DNA from: an uncultured Eubacteriales bacterium
GTDB taxonomy: Bacteria; Bacillota; Clostridia; Oscillospirales; Oscillospiraceae
Direction of reading: 5' to 3'
Assembly (NCBI GenBank): GCA_900317905.1
Contig: ONIN01000011.1
Coordinates: 1-64,000, forward strand
Length of the DNA stretch: 64,000 nt
The notes below the pieces were generated by a model. The model was not told where the DNA came from. It saw only the letters and a list, made by a program, of their open reading frames with translations, and did not search any database. A program made the position numbers and the translations under genes. Shown here piece by piece: positions 1 to 8,360 of this stretch; within the stretch, counting starts at the first letter, position 1; the number at the start of each line of letters is the position of its first letter.

Positions 1-1
1 C

Positions 2-698
2 TTACTTCTTGGCGAGACCCTTCTGGCGAGCGTACTCGGCAGCGCCCAGAGCGCCCATCAGCTGAGGATCGGTCTTGAGCTCGACAACCTTGAACTTCAG
101 CACGTGCTCGATGGCCTGCTTCAGACCAGCGTTCTTCGCGCAGCCACCGGTCAGGGTGATGCTGTCGGTAGCGCCGGCCTTCTTGGCCATGACGAAGCAA
201 CGCTTGGCAATGGACATCTCGACGCCAGCGGCGATCTCGTCCATGGGCTTGCCTTCGCCGACCAGGGTGATAACCTCGGACTCAGCGAAAACGGTGCACT
301 GAGCGGTGATCGGGATCACGTTCTTCGCGGTCAGGGACAGGTTGGAGAACTCGGGCAGGCTCATCTCGAAGGAACGAGCCATGGCCTCGAAGAAACGGCC
401 GGTACCGGCGGAGCACTTGTCGTTCATAGCGAAGCTCTTCACGGTGCCGTCGGTGTCGATGCTGATGCCCTTAACGTCCTGGCCGCCGATGTCGATGATG
501 GCGCGGACGTCGGGGTTGGTGACATGCACGCCCATGGCGTGGCAGGAGATCTCGGAGATGTTCTCATCAGCGAAGGGCGCTCTGCTCGGCGTTGATCTTG
601 GAACGAATGGTGGTGTCGGCAACCATCTTGCCGGTCTCGTCGAGAATAACTGCCTTGGTGTAGGTGGAGCCCACGTCGCAGCCGCCAAAGAATTTCAT
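2..698 (-). pseudogene. 2-hydroxyacyl-CoA dehydratase activator (HgdC/BadF-type ATPase), internally deleted and frameshifted
   Basis: This is the ATP-driven one-electron donor (archerase) that activates 2-hydroxyacyl-CoA dehydratases. An AGGAGG-type site sits just before an ATG at 698, which opens with a perfect family start (MKFFGGCDVGSTYTKAVI). That frame reads to about residue 43 (KINAEQSALR) and hits a stop near 577. The rest of the protein is in another frame from PFADENISEISCHAMG near 580 to the stop at 2, with IDIGGQDVK, the Fe-S ligand region NDKCSAGTG, and CTVFAESEV. Against family members of about 260 residues, roughly 30 residues are absent at the junction, including the usual GYGR segment. 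From ATG to stop is 697 nt, not a multiple of three. Either the gene is dead or about 95 nt were lost in assembly. The downstream half is well conserved, which favours recent loss or an assembly error. Confidence 0.8.
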
Positions 699-791
699 GA
701 TAGTGTTTCCTCCCAAAATAGTTTTTTTATTTCGTCTTTTGCCAGCAGGCGGATCACCTCCGCCTGCTGACGGAATTACTGGTGGTAAGCC

Positions 792-998
792 TTACACGTC
801 GAACTCGACGTTGGGCTTGTTGATCTCGTAAGGCATCTTGGTCATGTCGCGGCGCGGCATCTCGTCATAGTGCTTCTTCATGAAGGGCTCGTAGATGTAG
901 AACAGGAACTTGCCGTCCAGATCGAAGAAGAACACGACAAACAGCAGCGCGTTGGCGCCGAAGGCCAGAATCAGAGCTTTGAGAAGTTTTGCTTTCAT
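792..998 (-). CDS. small single-pass membrane protein in the dehydratase operon
   Basis: This is a 68-residue protein with a good ribosome binding site (AGGAGG, 7 nt before the ATG). One hydrophobic segment (about residues 4-25, LLKALILAFGANALLFVVFF) is followed by a charged, aromatic cytosolic or external tail. It lies 16 nt after the larger dehydratase subunit and about 90 nt before the activator gene, in the same orientation, so it is almost certainly co-transcribed. I do not recognise the family. It could anchor or stabilise the dehydratase complex at the membrane, but that is a guess from position only. Confidence 0.65.
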   Translation of the reverse strand: MKAKLLKALILAFGANALLFVVFFFDLDGKFLFYIYEPFMKKHYDEMPRRDMTKMPYEINKPNVEFDV

Positions 999-1014
999 TT
1001 ATGTTCCTCCTATC

Positions 1015-2622
1015 TTACCAGGTCTGGCTGTCGTCGAAGTCCAGCAGCGACGGGTCGATGGGCTCCTCGCCCATGACGGTGGACATGTAGTCGCTGATGA
1101 GCTTACGAATCTCGGCACGGGAGACGGTACGGCTGTCGGGCAGCGCGTGGGGGACCCAGAAAGCGTTGATGTTTCTCTCACGGAACTCGTCCTCGAACAG
1201 ACCGTGGACGCCCTGCATGCCCTTGCACTGCAGCTGGTCGTACATAGCGACCATGTCGCAGTTGAAGCGCTCCATGTACGCCCACAGCTCGAAGATGTGG
1301 TGCAGACCGCCGACAGCCATGCGGCGCATCGGAGCCCACAGGTGATACTTGGCCATGTCGTACAGGATGTTCTCCTTGGTGTCGGTGCGGAGGGTCATAT
1401 CGAACATGAGAGAGTCCATGTTGATGATGACGTTCAGGCCCCAGGCGTTGTAAGCCCAGGAGCACCAGTTGGAGTAGTACAGCGGCGCGCAGGACCAGGC
1501 GATGACTCTGTGGCGGGTCTTCGGGAAGGTGTTGATCTTGTTGACAACGGCGTTCTCCATGATCTTGCGAATCTTCTTGTCGGTCTGATGCCAGATGTCA
1601 TTGGCGCCCCAGGTGCCGTACTGGGACTGGTAGATGCGGTACAGAGCCTGCGCAACACCGCAGATCGGGTAAGAGTTGGTGTTCGCGGCGACGTCCCACT
1701 TCTCCCACTCGAACTCCTGCAGCGCGTTCTGCTCGTTGATGCGCTGCTTGAGGAGATCCATGTTCATGGGAACGCCGGTCTGCTCTTCCATAAAGGCCCA
1801 GCACTGCTCGATCTCGTTCATGGTGTTCTTCATGACCTCTTCGTTGTCGAACTGCATGGTCATCGGCAGCGCGAACAGCGGCTTGTCGAAGAACCAGTCC
1901 TGCAGGATCGTGGAGCCGACGGAGCCGTCGCAAGCTTCGTTGACCGTGAAGAACAGCGGGCTGTAATCCGGCACGTCGTCCAGGACAAACAGGCCTTCCT
2001 CGGCCTGGCACATCGGGCAGGGGTCGCCCGGCAGACCGATGGACTGGGCAGCGTCGATGTAGTTGAGAACCACGTGGCTGTTGACGTGGCAGGTGACGAA
2101 GTAGGGGATCATCTCCAGCGGCTGCGCGATGAACTTATCGGACCAGCCGTAGAAGATGCCGCCCCAGAAGGTCTCTTTGATGGCGAGGGTGTGATAGTAG
2201 TGATCGTTCTTCTTGCCGCCGTGCAGCTTGGTGTCAGCCTGGAACATGGTCTGGAACTGACGGATGGTGGAGCAGACCATTGCACGATAATGCCAGGCGG
2301 AGCCGCGCAGAGCGGGACCGCGCAGACCTTCGAGGCCGCGGTCGAACCAGTGCAGAACCGGGATGTAGGTCTGGCCCATCCAGCGATAACGCCACAGACC
2401 CTTCACGAAGTCGATCAGGCTGCCGTACTTCATGACGTCCATGACCATGTGGAGGTAGTTGTAACCCCAGATCATGTACATGTAGTAGAAGGTGTCCTTG
2501 ACGCCGCGCCACTCTCTGTGCTTATACAGGCCGGTGGGCTGGATGTACAGGTCGGCCATGCGCATCTCTTCTGCCGGCTTGCCGTACCAGAAGTCGCGAA
2601 CGAGTTTCTTCAAATCTTTCAT
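1015..2622 (-). CDS. 2-hydroxyacyl-CoA dehydratase / benzoyl-CoA reductase family subunit (large)
   Basis: This 535-residue protein is related to the HgdA/HgdB, BcrB/BcrC superfamily, whose members bind a [4Fe-4S] cluster and remove water from 2-hydroxyacyl-CoA by a ketyl-radical route. It is longer than the usual 380-480 residues of HgdA/HadB/FldB. It is rich in Trp and Tyr and has a CPMC pair in its middle (GDPCPMCQAEEG) and further Cys at WSCAP and WCSW. The start codon overlaps the stop of the upstream subunit by one base (TAATG), so the two are translationally coupled and very likely form the heterodimer. The family assignment rests mainly on operon context and general similarity. The substrate cannot be told from sequence. 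Confidence 0.7.
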   Translation of the reverse strand: MKDLKKLVRDFWYGKPAEEMRMADLYIQPTGLYKHREWRGVKDTFYYMYMIWGYNYLHMVMDVMKYGSLIDFVKGLWRYRWMGQTYIPVLHWFDRGLEGLRGPALRGSAWHYRAMVCSTIRQFQTMFQADTKLHGGKKNDHYYHTLAIKETFWGGIFYGWSDKFIAQPLEMIPYFVTCHVNSHVVLNYIDAAQSIGLPGDPCPMCQAEEGLFVLDDVPDYSPLFFTVNEACDGSVGSTILQDWFFDKPLFALPMTMQFDNEEVMKNTMNEIEQCWAFMEEQTGVPMNMDLLKQRINEQNALQEFEWEKWDVAANTNSYPICGVAQALYRIYQSQYGTWGANDIWHQTDKKIRKIMENAVVNKINTFPKTRHRVIAWSCAPLYYSNWCSWAYNAWGLNVIINMDSLMFDMTLRTDTKENILYDMAKYHLWAPMRRMAVGGLHHIFELWAYMERFNCDMVAMYDQLQCKGMQGVHGLFEDEFRERNINAFWVPHALPDSRTVSRAEIRKLISDYMSTVMGEEPIDPSLLDFDDSQTW

Positions 2623-3815
2623 TAGATCGCCTCCTGAATCTTCTTGATCTCAATGCTCTCGACGAATGCCTGGAAGCGGGTACGCAGCTGGCCGGAAGCA
2701 CCGTTGATGTATTCCTTCTCGATGGAGCAGACCGGAATGCCGAAGTCACGGGGCAGGATGATCGTGTCGATGGTGCGCTCGTAGCTCCAGTACTCGCAGA
2801 ACTTGTTGGACTCCACGATGATGCCGTCGGCCTTGTACTCCTTGGCCAGATCGGCCAGGAACTGCTTGCGGGCGCGCATGTCGTCCTGCGGCATGAAGCG
2901 CGGGCACTGGCTGGTCTTGAGGTAGTGGCGGGCGACCGCTTCCAGAGCGTCCTCGCCGTCCTGGATCTCAATCGGCACGCGGGACTCGATGGAGCCGTAG
3001 CAGTGACGGTCGGCAACGACCAGAGCGCCGCAGCCTTCGATCAGCTGGGTGAAGTAAGGATCGTCGCACTCGGAGCCGGCCAGGATGACCTTGCAGCGAT
3101 AGGTCGGCTTCTTGTCGGGCTTGCGGGTCTTCATCTCCTTGGCGGTCTCACGCAGCATGGGGAGAATCAGGTGCTTCGGGCAGGTCAGGCTGACCAGCTG
3201 GATGATCTGGAACTCGAAGCCGGTGATGGTCGGGTTGTCCAGCTTGCGGTAGCTGCCGATCTCCTGGATCAGGTTGCAGACCTCGTTGTGCTGCTCGATG
3301 GCCTTGCGGATCGCCTCGTCAGAGGTGTCGATGCCGAACTTCTCGTGCAGGGGATTCAGCACGTGATACTGCAGCTCGGTCTTGTAGTGGTCGATGGCGT
3401 TCTTGGTCTTCTTGAAGGGGACGTCGGTGAAGTCCACGAAGAAGTCCGGGTTCTGGATGACGTCCATGTAACCCAGGTGCTCCTGGAAACGGCAGGTGAC
3501 CGTGCAGGTCTCAGTCGCCATCTGGGCGTCGAGGAAGTTGTAGCCGCCCTCGAGCGCGCGCTCGAAGAGGCTGCGGCCGTAGTGACATACACGACCGGAC
3601 AGATAGTAGGTCGCAATGTCGGGGGAGGTGCATCCCGGTGCGCGCAGACGCACGGAGAAGCAGCCCGGCAGGTCCAGAAGAACCTCAGGCATGAAGTAGC
3701 AGGTGTAACCCAGCGCCTTCAGACCCTCTTCCTTGGCCTGGCGAACCAACGGGTTGTTGGCTTCCTCCAGCAGTTTTTCAAATGCGATCAGGTGTTTCAA
3801 GTCTCTCATGTGCAA
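2622..3815 (-). CDS. 2-hydroxyacyl-CoA dehydratase family subunit (HgdB/FldC-like)
   Basis: This 397-residue protein belongs to the 2-hydroxyglutaryl-CoA dehydratase D-component/benzoyl-CoA reductase family. Recognisable parts are the region GCFSVRLRAPGCTSPD near residue 52, the cysteine-rich ATETCTVTCRFQEHLG stretch, and the C-terminal half KADGIIVESNKFCEYW...GIPVCSIEKEY, typical of the Fe-S ligating lobe. Length matches the family. It is the first gene of the operon behind a strong promoter (3916-3944). The dehydratase needs the activator encoded at 2-698, which appears broken here. Function would be fermentation of an amino acid-derived 2-hydroxy acid or a related acyl-CoA conversion; the substrate is undetermined. 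Confidence 0.8.
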   Translation of the reverse strand: MHMRDLKHLIAFEKLLEEANNPLVRQAKEEGLKALGYTCYFMPEVLLDLPGCFSVRLRAPGCTSPDIATYYLSGRVCHYGRSLFERALEGGYNFLDAQMATETCTVTCRFQEHLGYMDVIQNPDFFVDFTDVPFKKTKNAIDHYKTELQYHVLNPLHEKFGIDTSDEAIRKAIEQHNEVCNLIQEIGSYRKLDNPTITGFEFQIIQLVSLTCPKHLILPMLRETAKEMKTRKPDKKPTYRCKVILAGSECDDPYFTQLIEGCGALVVADRHCYGSIESRVPIEIQDGEDALEAVARHYLKTSQCPRFMPQDDMRARKQFLADLAKEYKADGIIVESNKFCEYWSYERTIDTIILPRDFGIPVCSIEKEYINGASGQLRTRFQAFVESIEIKKIQEAI

Positions 3816-3915
3816 GCCCCCTTAAAAGTTTTCGCAATTGAATTACTTTTCGCATTGTTTTTTTACGCGACAAATCTTAAAAGTTCTTAAAATCTATCAC
3901 GCCACATACAATGTA

Positions 3916-3944
3916 AGAATACCAGAGTTAATGTTAAATGTCAA
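3916..3944 (-). promoter_or_regulatory. sigma-A promoter of the dehydratase operon
   Basis: Read on the minus strand: TTGACA (3944-3939), 17 nt, TATTCT (3921-3916). It lies about 100 nt upstream of the first dehydratase start. The surrounding 3840-4000 stretch is very AT-rich for this genome. The divergent MgtC gene has its own promoter at 4101-4129, so the 352-nt gap holds two back-to-back promoters and no gene. Confidence 0.7.
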
Positions 3945-4100
3945 ACAAAATGTTGATTTTCAACGAAAAAATTTTGTGAAAAATAGGCTGAAATTGGATT
4001 ATTTATCAATTTGAATTGTAACTGTTGAATAAAACTGTCACCCCCGAAAAAGTGCCCTTTCCAGATACCCGACGAGAGCCGGAATTATGTAAAGAAACAT

Positions 4101-4129
4101 TTGACAATTCGTCCGGTATCCGATACAAT
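4101..4129 (+). promoter_or_regulatory. sigma-A promoter of the MgtC-like gene
   Basis: TTGACA at 4101-4106, 17-nt spacer, TACAAT at 4124-4129. The transcript would begin close to 4136, leaving a short leader of about 30 nt before the GTG start, so there is no room for a magnesium riboswitch. Confidence 0.75.
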
Positions 4130-4167
4130 TTTATTAATAATTGCCAAGAGAAACGGAGGGAATTTCC

Positions 4168-4884
4168 GTGACATTGATGCAACATCTCCCGTTTTTGCGG
4201 GATCTTGGTCCGCTGAGTCTGCTGATCCGATTTTTGACGGCCTGCGTCTGCGGCGCGGTGATCGGCTACAGCCGCGGTCGGCAGCAGCGGCCTGCGGGCT
4301 TCCGCACCCACGTGCTGGTCTGCCTGGGCGCTGCCAGCACGGTGATCATGTCCCAGTTCAGCATCGAGATCCTGGGCGTCCCGGGGGACACCATGCGCGT
4401 CCCGGCCCAGGTCATCAGCGGCATCGGCTTTCTGGGCGCCGGCAGTATCATCGTCACCGGCCGCAACCACAACCATATCAGCGGCGTCACCACGGCGGCG
4501 GGTCTCTGGGCCACCGGCGCCATGGGTCTGGTGGCGGGCGCGGGTTATCTCGAATGCGCGCTGCTCATGTGCCTGATCATCTACATCGTGCAGGTGCCGC
4601 TGTACCGGCTGGACAGCCGGAGGGTAAAACTGACCAACACCATCACCGCCTACGTGGAGGTGGACAACGACCTGCAGCTGAGTAAGCTCATGACGGCTTT
4701 GAAGGACGGGAACATCATGCTCAACACCATTGACCCCTTCGGCCCCGACGGTGACGACTACGACGGCTACAAGCTGGAGCTGGAGATCATGAACCGCTCC
4801 ATCACTCCCGACGAGGCCATGCAGCACCTGCTGAGTATCCCAAGCGTCCGCTTCGCCCAGCGTCTGGACGAGAGCAGAAGTTAA
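4168..4884 (+). CDS. MgtC/SapB family membrane protein
   Basis: This inner-membrane protein family is linked to Mg2+ limitation and, in pathogens, to control of the F-ATPase. The N-terminal half has four or so membrane helices with the family blocks FRTHVLVCLGAAS and GIGFLGAGSIIVTG. The C-terminal half (about residues 145-238) is a soluble ACT-like domain. The GTG at 4168 is chosen as start because GGAGGG lies 7 nt upstream; a TTG at 4141 in the same frame has no site and would sit inside the leader. An ATG at 4177 is the alternative. Expressed as a single gene between its own promoter and terminator. Confidence 0.85.
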   Translation: MTLMQHLPFLRDLGPLSLLIRFLTACVCGAVIGYSRGRQQRPAGFRTHVLVCLGAASTVIMSQFSIEILGVPGDTMRVPAQVISGIGFLGAGSIIVTGRNHNHISGVTTAAGLWATGAMGLVAGAGYLECALLMCLIIYIVQVPLYRLDSRRVKLTNTITAYVEVDNDLQLSKLMTALKDGNIMLNTIDPFGPDGDDYDGYKLELEIMNRSITPDEAMQHLLSIPSVRFAQRLDESRS

Positions 4885-4888
4885 ATGC

Positions 4889-4925
4889 AAAGTGTGGAGT
4901 TTCCCTTGAAATTCCACACTTTTTC
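4889..4925 (+). terminator. rho-independent terminator after MgtC-like gene
   Basis: A 12-bp stem with arms GTGTGGAGTTTC and GAAATTCCACAC and a 4-nt loop is followed by TTTTT at 4920-4924. It starts a few bases after the stop codon. Confidence 0.85.
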
Positions 4926-4979
4926 CTGCCGGTTGCGGCAAATGCAATCGGCAGTTGACAAATTGAAAAGCGGACTTTC

Positions 4980-5008
4980 TGGACTGAAACACCCCGCTCT
5001 GGTATGCT
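4980..5008 (+). promoter_or_regulatory. probable promoter of the XRE-type regulator gene
   Basis: An extended -10 (TGG then TATGCT at 5003-5008) pairs with a weak -35 (TGGACT, 4980-4985) at 17 nt. A stray TTGACA at 4955 has no partner at proper spacing. Confidence 0.4.
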
Positions 5009-5050
5009 GAGATCAACAAACACCCGCGGCGCGGGGGAGAGGAGAAAACC

Positions 5051-6049
5051 ATGATTCTCGCAGACAAAATTATTGACTTAAGAAAGAAAAACGGCTGGTC
5101 CCAGGAGGAGCTGGCGGAGCAGCTGGGCGTCAGCCGGCAGTCCATTTCCAAATGGGAGAGCGCCCAGTCCGTCCCGGACATGAACCGGATCCTGGCCATG
5201 AGCCGGGTCTTCGGCGTGACCACGGATTACTTATTGAAAGACGAACTGGAGCCGGAGCAGGAGGCAAAGCCCGCCCAGGACTCCTTCCCGGAGGACAGCG
5301 CTCTGAGACGGGTGGAGATGGAGGAGGCCAACGCCTATCTGGAGGCTAGAGCCCTGGCATCAAAGCGGGTCGCCCTGGGCGTGATGTTCTGCATCCTGTC
5401 TCCCATCGCGCTGATCATCCTGAGCGCGGCCCAGGAGGCGGGACGTCTTGCGATGACGGAGGCCCAGGCCAGCGGCATCGGTCTCGTGGTGCTGCTTCTG
5501 TTCGTCGGCGCTGCCCTGCCCCTGTTCATCACCTCCAGCATCCGGCTCGGCAAGTTTGACGATCTGACCGAAGAGCCGCTGGACACCGCCTACGGCGTGG
5601 ACGGCATGGTGAAGGAGCGGAAGGAGCAGTACGCCCCTACCCATACCCGCCGTCTGGTGCTGGGCATCATGCTCTGCGTGCTGGCGGTGATCCCGGTGTT
5701 CGTGATGCTGATCCTGGGCGGAGAGGACAATGACCTGGCCATGGTGTCCTCGGTGGGCGTCCTGCTGGCATTGGTGGCCGTGGGCGTCTATCTGATCGTC
5801 CGCACCGGCTACATCCAGGGCGGCTTTGATGTCCTGCTGGAGCAGGGAGAATACTCCAGGTTTTCCAAATCCGAGAATAAGAAAAACGAGCTGATCGGCG
5901 GTGTCTACTGGGCCCTGGCGCTGGTGATCTATCTGGCCTGGAGCTTCATCACCATGGAGTGGCACCGCACCTGGATCGTCTGGCCCATCGCCGGCGTCGG
6001 CTACGGCGTCGTCATCGCGGTCCTCCGAATGATCCGCAGCAAGAACTGA
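5051..6049 (+). CDS. XRE-family transcriptional regulator with multi-pass membrane domain
   Basis: This 332-residue protein has an N-terminal Cro/C1-type helix-turn-helix (residues about 5-60, [21 protein letters not shown]) followed by an acidic linker and about six hydrophobic segments from residue 97 on. The arrangement HTH plus polytopic membrane domain is common in Clostridia, where the membrane part probably senses an envelope or antimicrobial signal. The RBS is GAGGAG 8 nt before the ATG. The gene is monocistronic, so no partner transporter identifies its regulon. Autoregulation is likely but not shown. Confidence 0.85.
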   Translation: MILADKIIDLRKKNGWSQEELAEQLGVSRQSISKWESAQSVPDMNRILAMSRVFGVTTDYLLKDELEPEQEAKPAQDSFPEDSALRRVEMEEANAYLEARALASKRVALGVMFCILSPIALIILSAAQEAGRLAMTEAQASGIGLVVLLLFVGAALPLFITSSIRLGKFDDLTEEPLDTAYGVDGMVKERKEQYAPTHTRRLVLGIMLCVLAVIPVFVMLILGGEDNDLAMVSSVGVLLALVAVGVYLIVRTGYIQGGFDVLLEQGEYSRFSKSENKKNELIGGVYWALALVIYLAWSFITMEWHRTWIVWPIAGVGYGVVIAVLRMIRSKN

Positions 6050-6066
6050 AAAATCAACAATCCAAG

Positions 6067-6099
6067 CCCGTGCAGTGCATCATCGCTGCACGGGTTTTT
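6067..6099 (+). terminator. rho-independent terminator after XRE regulator
   Basis: Arms CCCGTGCAG (6067-6075) and CTGCACGGG (6086-6094), then TTTTT. Confidence 0.9.
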
Positions 6100-6106
6100 C
6101 CGCCTC

Positions 6107-6134
6107 TTGCATTTTTAAAATCTTGTGCTATATT
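6107..6134 (+). promoter_or_regulatory. probable promoter of the G3E GTPase pair
   Basis: TTGCAT at 6107-6112 and an extended -10 (TGC then TATATT, 6129-6134), spacer 16 nt. I see no obvious Zur-type palindrome beside it, so metal regulation is not evident from sequence. Confidence 0.4.
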
Positions 6135-6189
6135 ATAAACTAACATCATAGGCCCTCGGGCCAATTTCAGACAGGAAGTGTATTTTACC

Positions 6190-7398
6190 ATGACCAAAAT
6201 TGACATTTTCTCCGGTTTTCTGGGCGCAGGCAAGACGACGCTGATCAAAAAGCTCATTGCCGAGGCGTACCAGGGTGAGAAGATCGTGCTGATCGAAAAC
6301 GAGTTCGGTGAGATCGCCATCGACGGCGGTTTCCTGCAGGACGCCGGCGTCACCATCAACGAGATGAACTCCGGCTGCATCTGCTGCTCCCTGGTGGGCG
6401 ACTTTGAGGCTGCCCTCAAGCAGGTGCTGGAGCAGTTCCACCCCGACCGCATCCTCATCGAGCCCTCCGGCGTGGGCAAGCTCTCCGACGTCATCCGCGC
6501 CGTTCAGGCGGTGGAGACCGACGAGCTGAAGCTCAACGGCTTCACCACCGTGGTGGACGCCAACAAGTGCAAGCTGTATATGAAGAACTTCGGTGAGTTC
6601 TTCAACAACCAGGTGGAGCACGCCAGCGCCATCATCCTCTCCCGCACCGACGGCGTCAGCCAGGAGAAACTGGACAAGTGCGTCGAGCTGCTGCGGGGCG
6701 TAAACGCCACCGCCACCATCGTCACCACCCCCTGGCCGGAGCTCACCGGCGCCCAGATCCTGGAGACCATGGAGCGTCAGGACACCCTCTCCGCCGAGCT
6801 GAAGCATCTGGAGGAGGAGGCCCACGAGCATCATCACCATCATGACGATGACGATGATGATGAGTGCTGCTGCGGTCATCATCACCACGACGATGATGAC
6901 GAGGAGGAGCATGAGCATCACCATCATCATCACCACGACGATGATGACGACGAGCATGAATGCTGCCACCACCACGATCACGATGAGGAGCACGAACACC
7001 ACCATCATCACCACGATGACGACGAGGAGCACGAGCATCACCATCACCACCACGAGGACGGCGAGGAGTGCGGCTGCGGCCACCACCATGACCACGATCA
7101 TCACCACCACCATCACGCCGACGAGGTGTTCACCAGCTGGGGTGCCGAGACGCCCCGCAAGTACACCGACGAGGAGATTCAGAACATCCTCGAGGCGCTG
7201 CTGGACGAGAAGAAATACGGCGTCGTGCTGCGTTCCAAGGGCATCGTCCCGGAACAGGACGGCGGCTGGATCCACTTTGACTACGTCCCGGGCGAGAGCG
7301 ACGTCCGCCGCGGCGGCGCCCAGGTCACGGGCCGCATCTGCGTCATCGGCTCTCAGCTGAACGAGGACGCCCTGAAGGAGCTGTTCTTCCTTGGCTGA
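6190..7398 (+). CDS. COG0523/CobW-type G3E GTPase (metallochaperone) with giant His/Asp/Glu-rich insert
   Basis: GTP-binding metal-insertion chaperone of the G3E family (CobW, YeiR, YciC/ZigA relatives). It has the Walker A FLGAGKTT near residue 10, the metal-binding GCICCS motif (CxCC) near residue 60, ILIEPSGVG, and the C-terminal CobW_C domain (YGVVLRSKGIV...). Between these, about residues 211-311 form an almost uninterrupted run of His, Asp, Glu and Cys with roughly 47 His and seven Cys, far larger than the usual short His stretch. This suggests bulk binding of Zn, Ni or Co. The ATG at 6190 follows AGGAAG; the GTG at 6178 overlaps that site. Coupled to the next GTPase gene, whose start lies inside its last codons. 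Confidence 0.9.
   Translation: MTKIDIFSGFLGAGKTTLIKKLIAEAYQGEKIVLIENEFGEIAIDGGFLQDAGVTINEMNSGCICCSLVGDFEAALKQVLEQFHPDRILIEPSGVGKLSDVIRAVQAVETDELKLNGFTTVVDANKCKLYMKNFGEFFNNQVEHASAIILSRTDGVSQEKLDKCVELLRGVNATATIVTTPWPELTGAQILETMERQDTLSAELKHLEEEAHEHHHHHDDDDDDECCCGHHHHDDDDEEEHEHHHHHHHDDDDDEHECCHHHDHDEEHEHHHHHHDDDEEHEHHHHHHEDGEECGCGHHHDHDHHHHHHADEVFTSWGAETPRKYTDEEIQNILEALLDEKKYGVVLRSKGIVPEQDGGWIHFDYVPGESDVRRGGAQVTGRICVIGSQLNEDALKELFFLG
6820..7130 (+). repeat. low-complexity CAT/CAC-GAT/GAC-GAG tract encoding the His/acidic insert
   Basis: The DNA is an imperfect trinucleotide-rich tract of His, Asp and Glu codons inside the G3E GTPase gene. Codons alternate CAT/CAC and GAT/GAC, so it is not a perfect microsatellite. 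It keeps frame throughout. Confidence 0.8.
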
Positions 7399-8347
7399 GC
7401 AAAAGAATCTTCCGGTCTATCTCTTCACCGGCTTCCTGGACGGCGGCAAGACCAAGTTCATCCAGGAGACCCTGGAGGATCCTCGCTTCCATCAGGGCGA
7501 GCGCACGCTGCTGCTGATGTGCGAGGACGGGGAAGAGGAGTATGACCCCTCCCGCTTCTGCGGGCCGAATATCTTCATGCGCACCTTGGAAAACGAGGCG
7601 GATTTCACCCCCGAGGCTCTGGAGGCCATGGGCAGGGAGATCAACCCCGAGCGCATCATCATCGAGTACAACGGCATGTGGCTGCTGGACACCCTCTATC
7701 AGAACCTGCCGGATACCTGGGTGGTGGCCCAGGAGTTCCTGTTCTGCGACGCCACCACGTTCCTGAGCTACAACGCCAACATGCGGCAACTGATGGTGGA
7801 CAAGCTCAAAAGCGCGGAGCTGGTGGTCATGAACCGCTTCCACGACGGCATCGACAAGATGGAACTGCACAAGGTGGTCCGCGGCGTCTCCAGACGGTGC
7901 GACATCGCCTACGAGTACGGCTCCGATGGCCATGTGGAGTATGACGACATCGAGGATCCGCTGCCCTTCGACATCGAGGCGCCCATCGTGGAGATCGGCG
8001 ACCGGGACTACGCCATCTGGTACCGTGACATGTCCGAGGAGACCAAGAAGTACCACGGCAAGACCGTCCGCTTCAAGGGCCGCTGCCTCCAGAGAAAGGG
8101 GCTGCCCAAGGGGAGCTTCGTTGCCGGACGCCATGTCATGACCTGCTGCGTGGAGGACATCCAGTTCGCCGGCGTGGTCTGCAACTGGGAAAATGCCGCC
8201 AACGTCCCCGACGACAGCTGGGCCATCATCACCGCCAAGCTGGAGAACAAATTCCACCGCGCCTACGGCAGAAAAGGCCCGGTGCTCCAGATCATCTCCG
8301 TGGAGCCCGCCGAAAAGCCCGAAGAGGCCGTCGCGACGTTCTATTAA
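7391..8347 (+). CDS. divergent G3E GTPase fused to a YcgQ/TIGR03943-like C-terminal domain
   Basis: A 318-residue protein. The N-terminal part keeps a P-loop (GFLDGGKTKFI) and the G3E layout but lacks the CxCC metal motif. From about residue 200, the block YHGKTVRFKGRC...GSFVAGRHVMTCCVED...GVV resembles the C-terminal domain of YcgQ/TIGR03943 proteins, which partner YcgR-type permeases (for YcgQ the comparable segment is FVVARF-S/M-CC-AD). That resemblance is from memory of the family. A TTG start at 7391 is chosen because AAGGAG lies 10 nt before it; it overlaps the previous stop by 8 nt. Presumably works with the His-rich GTPase in metal delivery; the fused domain suggests a link to a membrane transporter not present here. 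Confidence 0.75.
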   Translation: MAEQKNLPVYLFTGFLDGGKTKFIQETLEDPRFHQGERTLLLMCEDGEEEYDPSRFCGPNIFMRTLENEADFTPEALEAMGREINPERIIIEYNGMWLLDTLYQNLPDTWVVAQEFLFCDATTFLSYNANMRQLMVDKLKSAELVVMNRFHDGIDKMELHKVVRGVSRRCDIAYEYGSDGHVEYDDIEDPLPFDIEAPIVEIGDRDYAIWYRDMSEETKKYHGKTVRFKGRCLQRKGLPKGSFVAGRHVMTCCVEDIQFAGVVCNWENAANVPDDSWAIITAKLENKFHRAYGRKGPVLQIISVEPAEKPEEAVATFY

Positions 8348-8360
8348 TCCAATCGAACCA

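Noticed and set aside
910-2625. Long plus-strand frame opposite the dehydratase subunit
   Set aside because: Shadow frame: low-complexity Val/His/Asp/Gly composition, no RBS, fully antisense to a recognised gene.
4141-4167. TTG at 4141 as start of the MgtC-like gene
   Set aside because: It has no RBS; GGAGGG before GTG 4168 decides the start.
6820-7130. Regular repeats resembling a CRISPR or microsatellite array
   Set aside because: The pattern is His and acidic codons in frame within a real gene; no spacers or conserved repeat unit.
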